Below are positions 1 through 8,875 of a DNA stretch of 64,000 bases, one piece after another; the first letter of the stretch is position 1; every line of letters begins with the position of its first letter. The DNA lies in contig DAOOQE010000002.1 in NCBI GenBank assembly GCA_035388585.1, positions 1-64,000 of the forward strand. The letters are read 5' to 3'. This DNA comes from CAG-492 sp035388585. GTDB taxonomy: Bacteria > Bacillota > Clostridia > TANB77 > CAG-508. The translations under genes and the position numbers were made by a program. Below the pieces are notes generated by a model. The model was not told the origin of the DNA. It ran no database searches and saw nothing but the letters and a program-made list of their open reading frames with translations.

Positions 1-342
1 AATTAGCTCAGGAACAATATCACATAACAGACATAAACAAAAAACAAATTAGATCTACACAGAGTCCGACCAGCAAGGAACGAGAATGTATTTTTGGTGA
101 AAACAAATTAGATCAACACAGAGTCCGACCAGCAAGGAACGAGAATGTATTTTTTTTTGGAAAACATATTATAGATGGAAGAAATAAAACAATAAAATAG
201 AAGAAACATTTACAAAATCAAAGTGACGCGCAGCTTGGAAGAACACTAATTAGATCAGGAACAATATCACATAATAGACATAAACAAAAAACAAATTAGA
301 TCAACACAGAATCCAACCAGCAAGTAACGATAATAAATTTTT
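1..342. repeat. Left-edge repeat array (three copies of a ~55-bp unit)
   Basis: A unit beginning AAAACAAATTAGATC and containing GAGTCCGACCAGCAAGGAAC lies at about 43-95, 100-158 and, more diverged, 288-342. The 43 bp before the first unit (1-43) are repeated almost exactly before the third (248-290). Each unit ends in a T run. The third ends exactly where homology to spoIIGA begins. I see no reading frame or recognisable RNA in it. It is more GC-rich than its surroundings and could be the edge of a mobile or intergenic repeat family; an assembly edge is also possible. Confidence 0.85.
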
Positions 343-777
343 AAAAAACGGTACTAATCTAATTCTTGTAATATATTCATTAATCAAATTATTTTCACAC
401 TTTAAATCTCCTTCCTTTTTTATTAATACTATATTGTCTAGTATTTCACTAGGTAATATCTCTCGTAACTTTTCTTTTTCAACAACAATAACTGACAAAT
501 TCATTATTGGATCTTTTAGTAGATTACCTGAGTCTACCAAACAATTTATATCAGTATCATTGTTTTTTATAATAATTTTCACTTTACAGTACATACCATC
601 TTTTGTTAATCTATTTTTAATAAATTTAAAAGCAATTTGTATAATTATAAAACCTACTATTCCTGATAATAGTGCTATTTTAATTGGATATTGATAAACA
701 CCATTTTTCATAAGTACATTCTGTTGTTTTACAAAATACAATAAAGCAAATGCACATCCTCCAAAAACAAATGATAT
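343..777 (-). pseudogene. spoIIGA: spoIIGA internal fragment (sigma-E processing protease), truncated at both ends
   Basis: The frame reads through a membrane segment, then a protease-like core with LVDSGNLLKDP, the DSGN active-site motif of the SpoIIGA aspartic protease, and then RIRLVPF, which matches the conserved R-L-I-P region. SpoIIGA is normally about 280-310 residues, with five membrane segments before the protease domain. Here the frame is closed by a stop at 778-780, so only the last membrane segment remains. The part after RLVPF is replaced by the left-edge repeat, so roughly the last 90 residues are missing. A TTG-started 146-residue frame (301-741) exists but its last 14 residues are repeat sequence. 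The position just downstream of ftsZ is the usual clostridial location of spoIIGA. I infer a dead gene. Confidence 0.8.
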
Positions 778-803
778 TTAAATTCTGTCATTTCTTAGGG
801 GCG

Positions 804-847
804 AAAAAAAGAAATAATCTACATAAATAGATTATTTCCTTTTTTTA
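804..847 (-). terminator. Bidirectional terminator after ftsZ
   Basis: A perfect 10-bp stem, GAAATAATCT (811-820) with AGATTATTTC (829-838), has an 8-nt loop. It is flanked by an A run on the left (T run for the minus strand) and a T run on the right. It lies 20-60 bases past the ftsZ stop. Confidence 0.85.
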
Positions 848-867
848 ATTTATAATATTAACATATA

Positions 868-2016
868 TTACTTATTTCCTACATTTCCTTTGTTTTTTCT
901 TAAAAATGAAGGTATGTCTAAATCATTACTTGTATTTGCTGTATCTATAGTTGTTGGAATAGAATTTATTTTTTTATCCCAAGCTTTGTTAACTATATCA
1001 TTTACTGGAAAGCTAGCAATTGTTGAATTATTTGATAATAATGTTGGGTCTTTTTCAAATCCAGTTGCAATTACAGTTATAACAATATCTTCATCAAGAC
1101 TTTCATCAATAACTGCACCAAATATAATATTTGCCTCTGGGTCAACACTTCGTTGAACTAATTCAGCTGCTGTATTCACTTCATGTAATCCTAAATTGTA
1201 TCCACCTGTGATATTTATAATAACTCCCCTAGCTCCTTCTATAGAAGTTTCTAGTAACGGACTTTGTATAGCTTGTTTAGCAGCATCTTCTGCTCTTGAT
1301 TCTCCTGAAGCTCTACCAATTCCCATATGAGCCATACCTGTATTTAGCATTATTGTTTTTACATCTGCAAAATCAAGATTAACAAGTCCTGGTACTGCAA
1401 TTAGGTCTGATATACCTTGAACACCTTGTCTTAATACATCATCAGCCATTTTAAATGCTTCAACAATTGATGTTTTTCTGTCTATAATTTGTAATAATTT
1501 ATCATTTGGAATTACAACTAAGGTATCAACCTTACTTTTTAAGCTTTCAATTCCTCTTTCTGCTTGTGATAAACGTTTTTTTCCTTCAAATGTAAATGGT
1601 TTTGTAACAACACCTATTGTTAATATTCCCATTTCTTTAGCACATGCTGCAACTATTGGAGCAGCTCCTGTACCTGTTCCTCCACCCATTCCAGATGTAA
1701 CAAAAACCATATCAGCTCCACGTAGAGCTTCTGTAATTTCAGCCTTACTTTCTTCAGCAGCTTGAGCTCCAATATCAGGATTTGCTCCTGCTCCAAGACC
1801 TCTTGTTATTTTTTCTCCTATTTGAATTTTTGTTGCTGCCTTTGAAACTAGTAAGGCTTGTTTATCTGTATTAACTGCAACGAACTCAACTCCTCTTATT
1901 CCAGAGTCTACCATTCTGTTTACCGCGTTTGTTCCTGCTCCACCTACACCAATTACTTTAATTGTAGCTGTACCATCGATCATTAGACCGCTTTCTTCTA
2001 TGCCATCCCTATACAT
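868..2016 (-). CDS. ftsZ: Cell division GTPase FtsZ
   Basis: FtsZ is the tubulin-like GTPase that polymerises into the Z ring at mid-cell. The 382-residue product has the family's full length. The nucleotide-binding start VIGVGGAGTNAV is at about 21-32, NTDKQAL at about 49-55, and the tubulin signature GGGTGTG at 111-117. The T7 synergy-loop region NLDFADVKTIM follows, and a linker of about 40 residues ends in the conserved tail DIPSFLRKNK, which in relatives binds FtsA, SepF and other Z-ring partners. The ATG at 2016 has AGGAGG eight bases upstream. It lies downstream of ftsA with its own likely promoter (2103-2131) and ends before a strong terminator. Confidence 0.98.
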   Translation of the reverse strand: MYRDGIEESGLMIDGTATIKVIGVGGAGTNAVNRMVDSGIRGVEFVAVNTDKQALLVSKAATKIQIGEKITRGLGAGANPDIGAQAAEESKAEITEALRGADMVFVTSGMGGGTGTGAAPIVAACAKEMGILTIGVVTKPFTFEGKKRLSQAERGIESLKSKVDTLVVIPNDKLLQIIDRKTSIVEAFKMADDVLRQGVQGISDLIAVPGLVNLDFADVKTIMLNTGMAHMGIGRASGESRAEDAAKQAIQSPLLETSIEGARGVIINITGGYNLGLHEVNTAAELVQRSVDPEANIIFGAVIDESLDEDIVITVIATGFEKDPTLLSNNSTIASFPVNDIVNKAWDKKINSIPTTIDTANTSNDLDIPSFLRKNKGNVGNK

Positions 2017-2102
2017 CCTTTTTTCCTCCTATTTTTTATATTAGTAAAATTAAAAACTACATATACTTTTTTTATTCTGTTTGATTTACTAAATTTTTCT
2101 TT

Positions 2103-2131
2103 TTTATAGTATACAATACAGAAAATATCAA
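2103..2131 (-). promoter_or_regulatory. Putative sigma-A promoter of ftsZ
   Basis: On the minus strand TTGATA (2126-2131) and TATAAA (2103-2108) are separated by 17 bp, about 85 bp upstream of the ftsZ start. The match is good, but in such AT-rich DNA chance matches are common. Confidence 0.5.
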
Positions 2132-2148
2132 TTTTATATTATTTAATA

Positions 2149-3378
2149 CTATGAATAAAAAAATTCTTTTACTTTTTCTAATACCGTTCTAAAAATTTTT
2201 TTATCTGATGAAGAATCTATATTGCTTGAAATGTTTTTTGCAAAAGGCCTTGATGCAATATATCTAACAAGAGAATATGCTGTTCTATAACTTGGCCTTA
2301 CAGCACTAATCATTCTGCCTGTTGACATTTTAACTGGAATATTCAAATTTATTTTACCAGCCACATCACTTTTACTAATTGTTGTTATTCCTTGTCCTGT
2401 AAGAACAACATTATTTATTCTACCTTTAACACCTTGTGTTGTAATATCTTTATTTACTATCGAAAATATTTCTTCCACTCTTGCTTCAATTATTTCTATT
2501 AAATCCGAACTATTAATCACTCTACATCCTGTTTCATCTCTGCCAGTATTTAAAATAATTTCATTATCATTATCTATAAATGATCTCATTGCTAGTCCAT
2601 ATTGTCTTTTCAATTTATCTGCTTCATCTTGGGAGATATTTAATACTAATGCTATATCATTTGTTATATTATCTCCACCTAATGGAATTGTATTTGTATA
2701 TATGTATTCTGAACCCTCAAAAACACCAATTTCTGTATTTCCTGCTCCTATATCTAATAGCATTATATTGTCATTAAATTCGTTAGTATCTAGTATTAGA
2801 TTTCTCTCAGCTAGTGTTATTGGCACTAGACCATCTATCTCTAAATTAGCTTTTTTGAAAATTCCATTAATTTGTCTTACATAATCTTTATCAGCTAAAA
2901 CTATTTGAGCTTTTAGAGTTATATTTGAACTTAAATTTCCAACTGGGTCTGAAACTATTTTACCATCATCTAATATGAATTTTTCAGCAACTATATCAAT
3001 AATTGTTTTACCATCTGGCAAATCAATATCTTTTGCTTGCATTATTACAGAAGAAACGTCTTTTGCTGAGATCCCTAAAAATCTATCTTTTACCTCTCTT
3101 ACTACACTGTTTTGTACTAATGTAACATATTTACCACGAATTGTAACATATGCTGAATTTATTTTAATTTCTGCCTCTGATTCCGCATCATCTACAGCTC
3201 TAGATATCGCTGTAATAATATCTTCTTCATCAACAATTTTGCCTTTTCTTATTCCACTACATTTTTGACTAGTACTGCAAACAACTTCAATTTGATTGAA
3301 ATTATTGACTTCTCCAATTACAAGGCTCACTTTAGAAGTACCAATGTCAATGCCTACTATTATATCTCCGATAGCCAA
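2149..3378 (-). CDS. ftsA: Cell division protein FtsA
   Basis: FtsA is the actin-like ATPase that tethers FtsZ to the membrane and recruits later division proteins. The start has the phosphate-1 motif GIDIGTSKV, the middle the phosphate-2 motif LLDIGAGNTEIG, and the C-terminus a basic amphipathic stretch (KIFRTVLEKVKEFF) typical of the membrane-targeting helix. A longer frame begins at ATG 3393, but that ATG has no Shine-Dalgarno. Its own first codons read GGAGGAG, which sits eight bases before an in-frame TTG at 3378. I therefore choose the TTG start, giving 409 residues. The gene precedes ftsZ by about 130 bp and has its own likely promoter. Confidence 0.93.
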   Translation of the reverse strand: MAIGDIIVGIDIGTSKVSLVIGEVNNFNQIEVVCSTSQKCSGIRKGKIVDEEDIITAISRAVDDAESEAEIKINSAYVTIRGKYVTLVQNSVVREVKDRFLGISAKDVSSVIMQAKDIDLPDGKTIIDIVAEKFILDDGKIVSDPVGNLSSNITLKAQIVLADKDYVRQINGIFKKANLEIDGLVPITLAERNLILDTNEFNDNIMLLDIGAGNTEIGVFEGSEYIYTNTIPLGGDNITNDIALVLNISQDEADKLKRQYGLAMRSFIDNDNEIILNTGRDETGCRVINSSDLIEIIEARVEEIFSIVNKDITTQGVKGRINNVVLTGQGITTISKSDVAGKINLNIPVKMSTGRMISAVRPSYRTAYSLVRYIASRPFAKNISSNIDSSSDKKIFRTVLEKVKEFFYS

Positions 3379-3419
3379 AACTAACTCCTCCATTTTTTTG
3401 TACGTTTTATTTCTTGATA

Positions 3420-3448
3420 AGAATATTATATTTCTTATAAAATGTCAA
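3420..3448 (-). promoter_or_regulatory. Putative sigma-A promoter of ftsA
   Basis: On the minus strand TTGACA (3443-3448) and TATTCT (3420-3425) are separated by 17 bp. This lies 40-70 bases upstream of the chosen ftsA TTG start. Confidence 0.55.
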
Positions 3449-3520
3449 TACTTATAGTTGTTATTTTGTAATATTTTCGTAATAGATTTGTAACAATATT
3501 TTTCTATTAACTTTTTAATT

Positions 3521-3877
3521 TTATTTGCTCTTAGAACTAATCCATTTTTCCAAATAATATCTACGAATTATTCCCAAATTATTAAACATTCTATATACAA
3601 AAACAAAAATTGCTGCTAGATAAATATCAATGTTTAATTTTTGTCCCAAATAAGTTAATAATATTGATAATATAGCATTTCCAAAAAATCCCGAAACAAA
3701 AACTAACATATCAAAGTTCTTACGTGCCAAAGATGTTAGGCCTCCAAATACTGAATCTAGAGCTGCTACAATACCTATTGCCAAATAAAATGTGTATGTA
3801 TATGGAATTGTAGGAATAAAATTTCCTATAACTGCACCTACAATGCATCCTATAATTATTGCAACTAATATAATCAT
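3521..3877 (-). CDS. sbp: Small basic membrane protein Sbp (DUF1290)
   Basis: This 118-residue protein is almost entirely membrane-spanning. It has a first segment at about 2-24, a loop with the family-typical LAIGIVAALDSVFGGL stretch, two or three more hydrophobic segments, and a basic C-terminus (RRYYLEKWISSKSK). The DUF1290/Sbp family is found next to DUF881 genes and division genes in Firmicutes and Actinobacteria. Its molecular role is not well established. Here it lies between a DUF881 gene (37 bp away) and ftsA, as in relatives, probably in one transcript with the upstream genes. Confidence 0.88.
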   Translation of the reverse strand: MIILVAIIIGCIVGAVIGNFIPTIPYTYTFYLAIGIVAALDSVFGGLTSLARKNFDMLVFVSGFFGNAILSILLTYLGQKLNIDIYLAAIFVFVYRMFNNLGIIRRYYLEKWISSKSK

Positions 3878-3913
3878 TTTTTTACACCATTTGTATAAAA
3901 TACAATCCTTTCA

Positions 3914-4618
3914 TTAATTATTAATATTTTCTAATTTTATTTCTCCTTTGTAAGCTGGAATCAATATTTCAGAATTAAGTGTTACACTTACTTTTTTTCC
4001 GCTACTGTTGTATCTATCAACATATCCACTATTTTTCAAATTTAAAGTACTACTTAAATATGATTGATTACCTATAGCTTTTACAGTATATGGAGATAAC
4101 ACTCTTGCCCCATCTAAGGAAATATATTTTGAACCTACTGATACAATATAAGAATCAAAAATAATTCTTTGTTCATTAACAGAAATTGCTTCTGCGCCGG
4201 CATATCTTAGTTCATTAATTAATTCCAATAAATCTTCAGATTCAACTATCCCATCTGGCCCATCTTGTAATGTTACTACAACCCCTTCGCCTTTTGTCGC
4301 TATTCTTCCAGACATCATATTTTTTTCTAAAACTTCATTATTTAACAACTCACCTGCTTGTTGATTTGTATCTATTTTATCCTGATAATCAATTGTTTTT
4401 TGTTTATTATTATTTATTTGCTCCTCAATTTGAGAATACTTTGTTTTCCAACTTGCAATTTCTGTTCTCAATTCTGATTCCTGCATAGTTTCAATTTCTG
4501 CAACATCTGTTTCATCTATTGTTTTAAATTGTACAGACATCATTGCTACTAATATAGTTGTAATTAATAATACTATTATAGCCATAAAAATATCGTCTCT
4601 GTTTTTCAAAAATTTCAC
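3914..4618 (-). CDS. DUF881 family protein (first of two)
   Basis: The 234-residue protein has an N-terminal cytoplasmic tail, one membrane segment (about 11-30), a coiled coil (about 42-95, rich in E, K and Q) and the DUF881 domain. That domain contains GEGVVVTLQDGPDG, LLELINELRYAGAEAISVNEQRI and LDGARVLSPYTVKAIG. DUF881 proteins are membrane-anchored, extracytoplasmic and clustered with sbp and division genes. Their function is unknown, though the domain fold suggests ligand or peptide binding. It is paralogous to the gene at 4835-5551, from which it is separated by 216 bp of AT-rich sequence. Confidence 0.9.
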   Translation of the reverse strand: MKFLKNRDDIFMAIIVLLITTILVAMMSVQFKTIDETDVAEIETMQESELRTEIASWKTKYSQIEEQINNNKQKTIDYQDKIDTNQQAGELLNNEVLEKNMMSGRIATKGEGVVVTLQDGPDGIVESEDLLELINELRYAGAEAISVNEQRIIFDSYIVSVGSKYISLDGARVLSPYTVKAIGNQSYLSSTLNLKNSGYVDRYNSSGKKVSVTLNSEILIPAYKGEIKLENINN

Positions 4619-4834
4619 CTCTTTTATAATTAATATTCTTTTCTTTAAATTTATTTTACTAAATAACTTTTTATAAATATACTATGCTAATCCATTTATG
4701 TTTTTCAATCTAATTATATAATATTAAACCTTGATTAGCTTAGGATTAAGCTCAGATTTATGGTTTCCAAACCAATTATATCACATTAAACATTTGTATT
4801 GTATAAATGTTTTAATATTATTCAATATGAATTC

Positions 4835-5551
4835 CTAATCAACTTTTTTTAAATACTGTGTACTTATGCCACCATTGTATTTTTGAATTGTAATGTTGTT
4901 TTGGTTTTTAATAGCTGTTTTAACACCAGTCTCTCCCATAAATTCGAAATACCCACCAGGTCTAGCGATTGCTGAATATAATGATTTACCAATTGCCTTA
5001 ATTTCAAAAGGTGATCCTGTTATTTCTCCATTAATTTTGATTATATTACCATCACACACAATTGATGTAGTAGATACGATTCTTTGACCATTGATAGAAA
5101 TTGCACCAGCACCAGCATTCCATAACTCATTTACTATTGTTTTAATATCAGTATCATGCACCAAATAATTTTCTACAGTTAAATCTAGATTATTTTTATA
5201 TGTGTTATCTTGTAATGTTATTATAATTCCATCTCCTTGAACTTCTGTAAGTCCAAGAATTATATTATTTTCTTTTATTTGTTTTTCCTTTTCCATAGAT
5301 GTCGAATCATTTTGTGTTGCCTGTTTTCTTGTTTTTTCTAATTCTTCCTCTGTTTTTTCGTATTCTTTAACAGATTTTTCGTACTTTTCTTTCCAAATTA
5401 TAGCTTGCTCTTTTAATTCTTTATTAGCAGTTGAGGTAGAAACTACTGAATTATCTTCTTTCATTGTCTTAAGTTGAATAGATATTGCAAATGTTAATAT
5501 TAGACATAAAATTCCTAATGTTAATGCAATTTTCATCTTGCTTTTTTCCAT
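4835..5551 (-). CDS. DUF881 family protein (second of two)
   Basis: This 238-residue paralogue of the neighbouring DUF881 protein has the same layout. It has a membrane segment at about 7-25, a K/E-rich coiled coil at about 45-95, and a domain with LTEVQGDGIIITLQD, VNELWNAGAGAISINGQRI and GSPFEIKAIG. Paired DUF881 genes beside sbp and ftsQ are common in clostridia, and heteromeric interaction is possible but not shown. It starts 31 bp after the ftsQ stop, so the two are probably cotranscribed. Confidence 0.9.
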   Translation of the reverse strand: MEKSKMKIALTLGILCLILTFAISIQLKTMKEDNSVVSTSTANKELKEQAIIWKEKYEKSVKEYEKTEEELEKTRKQATQNDSTSMEKEKQIKENNIILGLTEVQGDGIIITLQDNTYKNNLDLTVENYLVHDTDIKTIVNELWNAGAGAISINGQRIVSTTSIVCDGNIIKINGEITGSPFEIKAIGKSLYSAIARPGGYFEFMGETGVKTAIKNQNNITIQKYNGGISTQYLKKVD

Positions 5552-5582
5552 AACTACTCCTTTCTCTTATTCTCATTTTATT

Positions 5583-6695
5583 TTAAACCTTCTCTCTGAA
5601 AAATGGATATTGTTTGTTTAGGTCCATGTTAACAAATATTTCTCCTGATTTTAATTGTTCTTGTTGTAAAATAGATTTTACATATAATATTCTTGTACTC
5701 AAATTTGAGCAATCTCCTATATATGCTATTTTATTTTCATTTTCAAAAATTATTTTATAATTTTCATCATCTGTAATGTCAATCCCTGTAATAATTCCGC
5801 CCAAATCGTTACTTTGAGCAACATCTCTTATTTTTAATACCATCTCTAATTTTTTTAAATCTTCATTATTCAATCTATTTCCTGTAACTAAAGAACTATT
5901 ATCTGTTGCTTGTCCAATTATAATTGGGAAAGTTAATTTTTCATTTGAAACTTCCAATACATATCCTTGATTATTTATATAAACATAGCCTTCTCCCAGT
6001 TTTATCATAAAACTAACAGTTCGTTCTTTTATATTAATTTCCAATGTGTTTGAAAGCTTTTTGGATATTTCAACATTTTCTATATATGCATTTTGCGAAA
6101 TATTTTTTTTGACATCTGATTTCCTTATCTTAAAAATATTATTATTTATACTTATACCTGATAAACTAATTATTGTCTCAGATGAGATATTTTGATTTCC
6201 ATTAACATTAATATTTTTTACATTAAATATTGGAGATAATAGAAAATAAATAAACCCACCAATTAGGATTATAATTAACATTGACCATTTGGTTACTTGA
6301 ATTATTAATTTTTTAAATCTATCATTTATAATTTTTGTCGAAGAATTCTTAGATTTTAAGCCTCTATTTTTGTTTTTTTGTTTTCTATTTAAATTTTTAT
6401 TTTTAGATTTTATATTAGAGTTATTTATAATTTTTATATTTGAGTCCTTTTTTGTTTTTATATTTGATTTATTTTTACCAATTTTATTATGTTTTACTTT
6501 TTTTCTTGAATTAAAATTTTTTTCATTTCTATCTAATTTAGTAGTGTTAGGCTTAGGAGATACTTTAAGTCCAATAACAACTTCATTATCATAATCAAAT
6601 AATTCGTCAGACTTAGAGGCAGATTTATTTTCTGCCTTTTTTTTATTACTATTAATATTTGAAAATACCATTTTTGTTTCTCTAGTATTTTTCAA
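5583..6695 (-). CDS. ftsQ: Cell division protein FtsQ/DivIB
   Basis: FtsQ/DivIB is a bitopic divisome protein that links early and late division proteins. The 370-residue product has an unusually long, K/N-rich cytoplasmic tail (about 1-130), one membrane segment at about 137-157 and a POTRA domain beginning FNVKNINVNGNQNISSETI. The beta domain follows, ending PFFREKV. The start is a TTG at 6695 with GAGGTG seven bases upstream; an internal ATG (codon 9) is the alternative. The tail is low-complexity lysine/asparagine sequence, like the other expanded regions in this window. Upstream, where a murA is expected, only a murA remnant is left. Confidence 0.92.
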   Translation of the reverse strand: MKNTRETKMVFSNINSNKKKAENKSASKSDELFDYDNEVVIGLKVSPKPNTTKLDRNEKNFNSRKKVKHNKIGKNKSNIKTKKDSNIKIINNSNIKSKNKNLNRKQKNKNRGLKSKNSSTKIINDRFKKLIIQVTKWSMLIIILIGGFIYFLLSPIFNVKNINVNGNQNISSETIISLSGISINNNIFKIRKSDVKKNISQNAYIENVEISKKLSNTLEINIKERTVSFMIKLGEGYVYINNQGYVLEVSNEKLTFPIIIGQATDNSSLVTGNRLNNEDLKKLEMVLKIRDVAQSNDLGGIITGIDITDDENYKIIFENENKIAYIGDCSNLSTRILYVKSILQQEQLKSGEIFVNMDLNKQYPFFREKV

Positions 6696-6865
6696 TCCTT
6701 TACACCTCTTTATTTCTAATTAATTACATAATTATTTCTACTTATTTTATAAAATTCTCTATTTCAAATTATGTTATAAATAATATTTTCTTTTCTAATT
6801 ATATTATAAGTGATTTTCTATTTATAAATTATATCATACTATAAGAAAAATACTATATTTTAATT

Positions 6866-7021
6866 TTATTTTTCAATATATTTTATATTTGCTCCTAGTT
6901 TTCTTAATTTATCATCTAATTTTTCATAACCTCTTAATATATATTCTATATTTGTTACATTAGTCCTTCCTTTTGCTACTAATCCTCTATTGTTTTCAAG
7001 AATTATATCTATTTTCCTTAA
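6866..7021 (-). pseudogene. murA: murA 3' remnant (last ~51 codons)
   Basis: Translating the gap between ftsQ and the ABC ATPase gives a frame with RGLVAKGRTNVTNIEYILRG and then KLDDKLRKLGANIKYIE before a TAA at 6866-6868. This matches the C-terminal end of MurA (UDP-GlcNAc enolpyruvyl transferase), whose family ends in a G-L-V-A-x-G-x-T-x-V-x-N-I-x-x-I-x-R-G-Y pattern followed by a KLxxLGA helix. The frame is closed by a TAA at 7022-7024, seven bases from the end of the ABC ATPase gene. About 370 residues of MurA are therefore missing. I infer that the ABC module at 7029-9511 replaced most of a murA that once preceded ftsQ. Confidence 0.8.
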
Positions 7022-7028
7022 TTATATA

Positions 7029-7730
7029 TTAATTTACCACCTTATTATTTAGTAAATCCATTTCTATTTTACCATCTTTAACTTCTATTATTCTATCTGC
7101 TTTTTCAGCTATTCTTCTATCATGTGTAATAATAACAAATGTAGTATTATATTTTATATTTATTTCGCGTAATAAATTATATATATTTTCAGTAGCCTCT
7201 GAATCAAGATTACCAGTAGGTTCATCTGCTAATATAATTTTAGGATTATTCATAAGTGCTCTCGCAATTGCAGTTCTTTGTTGTTGTCCCCCTGAAATCA
7301 TTGTGGCATTTTTATTTTTAACTGTTGACAAACCAACAAGATCTAATAATTCTTCTGCTCTTTTTATAACATCCTTTGTTATTTTCTTATTTTGAATTTT
7401 ATATGGAATTAAAACATTTTCTAATACTGTAAATTCTGGAAGTAAATAGTGAAATTGAAATACAAATCCTATAACTTCATTTCTAAGAATCGCAAGTTCA
7501 TTCTTTTTCATAAGATCAGTTCTTTTTCCATTTATATATACTTCACCATTTGTTGGTTTATCTAATGTTCCTATAATATTTAACAATGTACTTTTTCCAC
7601 TTCCTGATTGGCCAATTATTGAGTTAAAAGATCCTTCTTCTATATTTAATGAAATATCAAAAATTACTTGTGTAATCAAATCTTTTCCGTATATTTTATT
7701 TATGTTTTTAAGTTCAATTATATTACCCAT
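7029..7730 (-). CDS. ABC transporter ATP-binding protein (LolD/MacB type)
   Basis: This 233-residue nucleotide-binding subunit has all motifs intact: Walker A GQSGSGKST (about 39-47), Q-loop QFHYLLPEFTVLENV, signature ISGGQQQRTAIARAL, Walker B IILADEPTGNLDS and the switch histidine in ITHDRR. The sequence type belongs to the LolD/MacB/FtsE group, which drives mechanotransmission-type exporters rather than importers. It overlaps the permease gene upstream by 8 bp, so the two are translationally coupled. The substrate is unknown. Its 3' end directly abuts the murA remnant. Confidence 0.93.
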   Translation of the reverse strand: MGNIIELKNINKIYGKDLITQVIFDISLNIEEGSFNSIIGQSGSGKSTLLNIIGTLDKPTNGEVYINGKRTDLMKKNELAILRNEVIGFVFQFHYLLPEFTVLENVLIPYKIQNKKITKDVIKRAEELLDLVGLSTVKNKNATMISGGQQQRTAIARALMNNPKIILADEPTGNLDSEATENIYNLLREINIKYNTTFVIITHDRRIAEKADRIIEVKDGKIEMDLLNNKVVN

Positions 7731-8874
7731 TTCTTATCACCTCCATAGGTTCAAGTTTTGAAGAATTTACAGCTGGTATTATAGATGCAATTGATGATGC
7801 TATTATAGCAATTATTCCTGATAAAATAATAAAAGTCCAATCAATATATAAAGCAATTACAGGTGTACCATCTGGATTAACAGCAAATTTTGTAAAACTA
7901 TATGCTAAACCTAAACCAAAAATTATTCCTAATAATGCACCAAGTTTTCCTAGTATTACACCTTGAAATAAAAATATCATACTTGCTTTTTTATTGTTTA
8001 TTCCCATAGCTTTCAAAATCCCTATTTGTTTAGATTTTTGAGATACTGAAATTGCAAGAACACTTGATATTCCTAAAACAACTGAAACCATAACAAAAAC
8101 TTGTATCATAATACTTGATATACTTTGCCCACTTAAACCACTTAATAATTGTTCATTTTGAATTTTCCAGTTTTGTATTATTAAACCCTTATATGTTTCA
8201 TCGTTTTCAAACTTAGTTGCGATTTTGTCAGCTTCAAATACATCTTTTACCTGAATATCTATAGAAGTTACTTTACCTTTTAAATCAAACATATTTTGAA
8301 CTGTAGAAAAATCAGCTATAACCCATAGTTTATTTAAAGATAATATTTTAACATCAAATATTCCAGATATTTTAAATTCTTTTTTTGTTCCCATAGGAGT
8401 AGTTATTTCATACAAATCTCCTACTTTACATTCTATTTCTTTCTTTAAATCAATTCCTATTAAAATTTCATTTTCGTTTTTTGGTCTTTCACCTTCAATA
8501 ATTCTATCATATATTTTGTAAATCTCATTTGGGTTATTAATTCCCCTAACTAATATAGGATAGGAATCCGAATCAGTATTTAAAAATGCATTTTTATCAA
8601 CAGATGAAGTTACATATTTAACTCCTTCTATTTTTTTAGCTTTTTCCTCTTTTGTTATATAATCAGAAATTCCACTATCATTTTTATCTGGAAGTACAGT
8701 AATATGCTGAGAACTTCCTACCGTTTTTTCAACTAAATCTTTTTGCAGACCCTGTATTAAAGAACCAATAAAAATTTGAACTGATACTCCTATTGCAATA
8801 CCAATTATAATTAGTATTGTTTGTGCTTTATTTGCTTTTAGAAATCTAAATGCTATTTCTAAAGATAATTTCAT
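7723..8874 (-). CDS. ABC transporter permease (MacB/LolC-like, FtsX fold)
   Basis: The 383-residue product has one N-terminal membrane segment, a periplasmic-core-like domain of about 200 residues (MacB_PCD type) and three C-terminal membrane segments of the FtsX type. It contains SVSQKSKQIGILKAMG, the coupling region typical of the family. A longer frame starts at 8925, but the ATG at 8874 has GGAGG eight bases upstream and begins MKLSLEIAFRFL, like family members. It starts 1 nt after the stop of the 8876-9511 gene and overlaps the ATPase gene by 8 bp. The three genes form one coupled unit. Export of a lipid, peptide or lipoprotein is possible, but nothing in the sequence tells which. Confidence 0.9.
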   Translation of the reverse strand: MKLSLEIAFRFLKANKAQTILIIIGIAIGVSVQIFIGSLIQGLQKDLVEKTVGSSQHITVLPDKNDSGISDYITKEEKAKKIEGVKYVTSSVDKNAFLNTDSDSYPILVRGINNPNEIYKIYDRIIEGERPKNENEILIGIDLKKEIECKVGDLYEITTPMGTKKEFKISGIFDVKILSLNKLWVIADFSTVQNMFDLKGKVTSIDIQVKDVFEADKIATKFENDETYKGLIIQNWKIQNEQLLSGLSGQSISSIMIQVFVMVSVVLGISSVLAISVSQKSKQIGILKAMGINNKKASMIFLFQGVILGKLGALLGIIFGLGLAYSFTKFAVNPDGTPVIALYIDWTFIILSGIIAIIASSIASIIPAVNSSKLEPMEVIRNG

Positions 8875-8875
8875 A

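Noticed and set aside
301..741. TTG-started 146-residue frame as an intact gene
   Set aside because: Its last residues come from the left-edge repeat and it lacks both ends of SpoIIGA; treated as a pseudogene.
4787..4814. Hairpin between the two DUF881 genes as a terminator
   Set aside because: An 8-bp AT stem exists but no T run follows on the minus strand; too weak to call.
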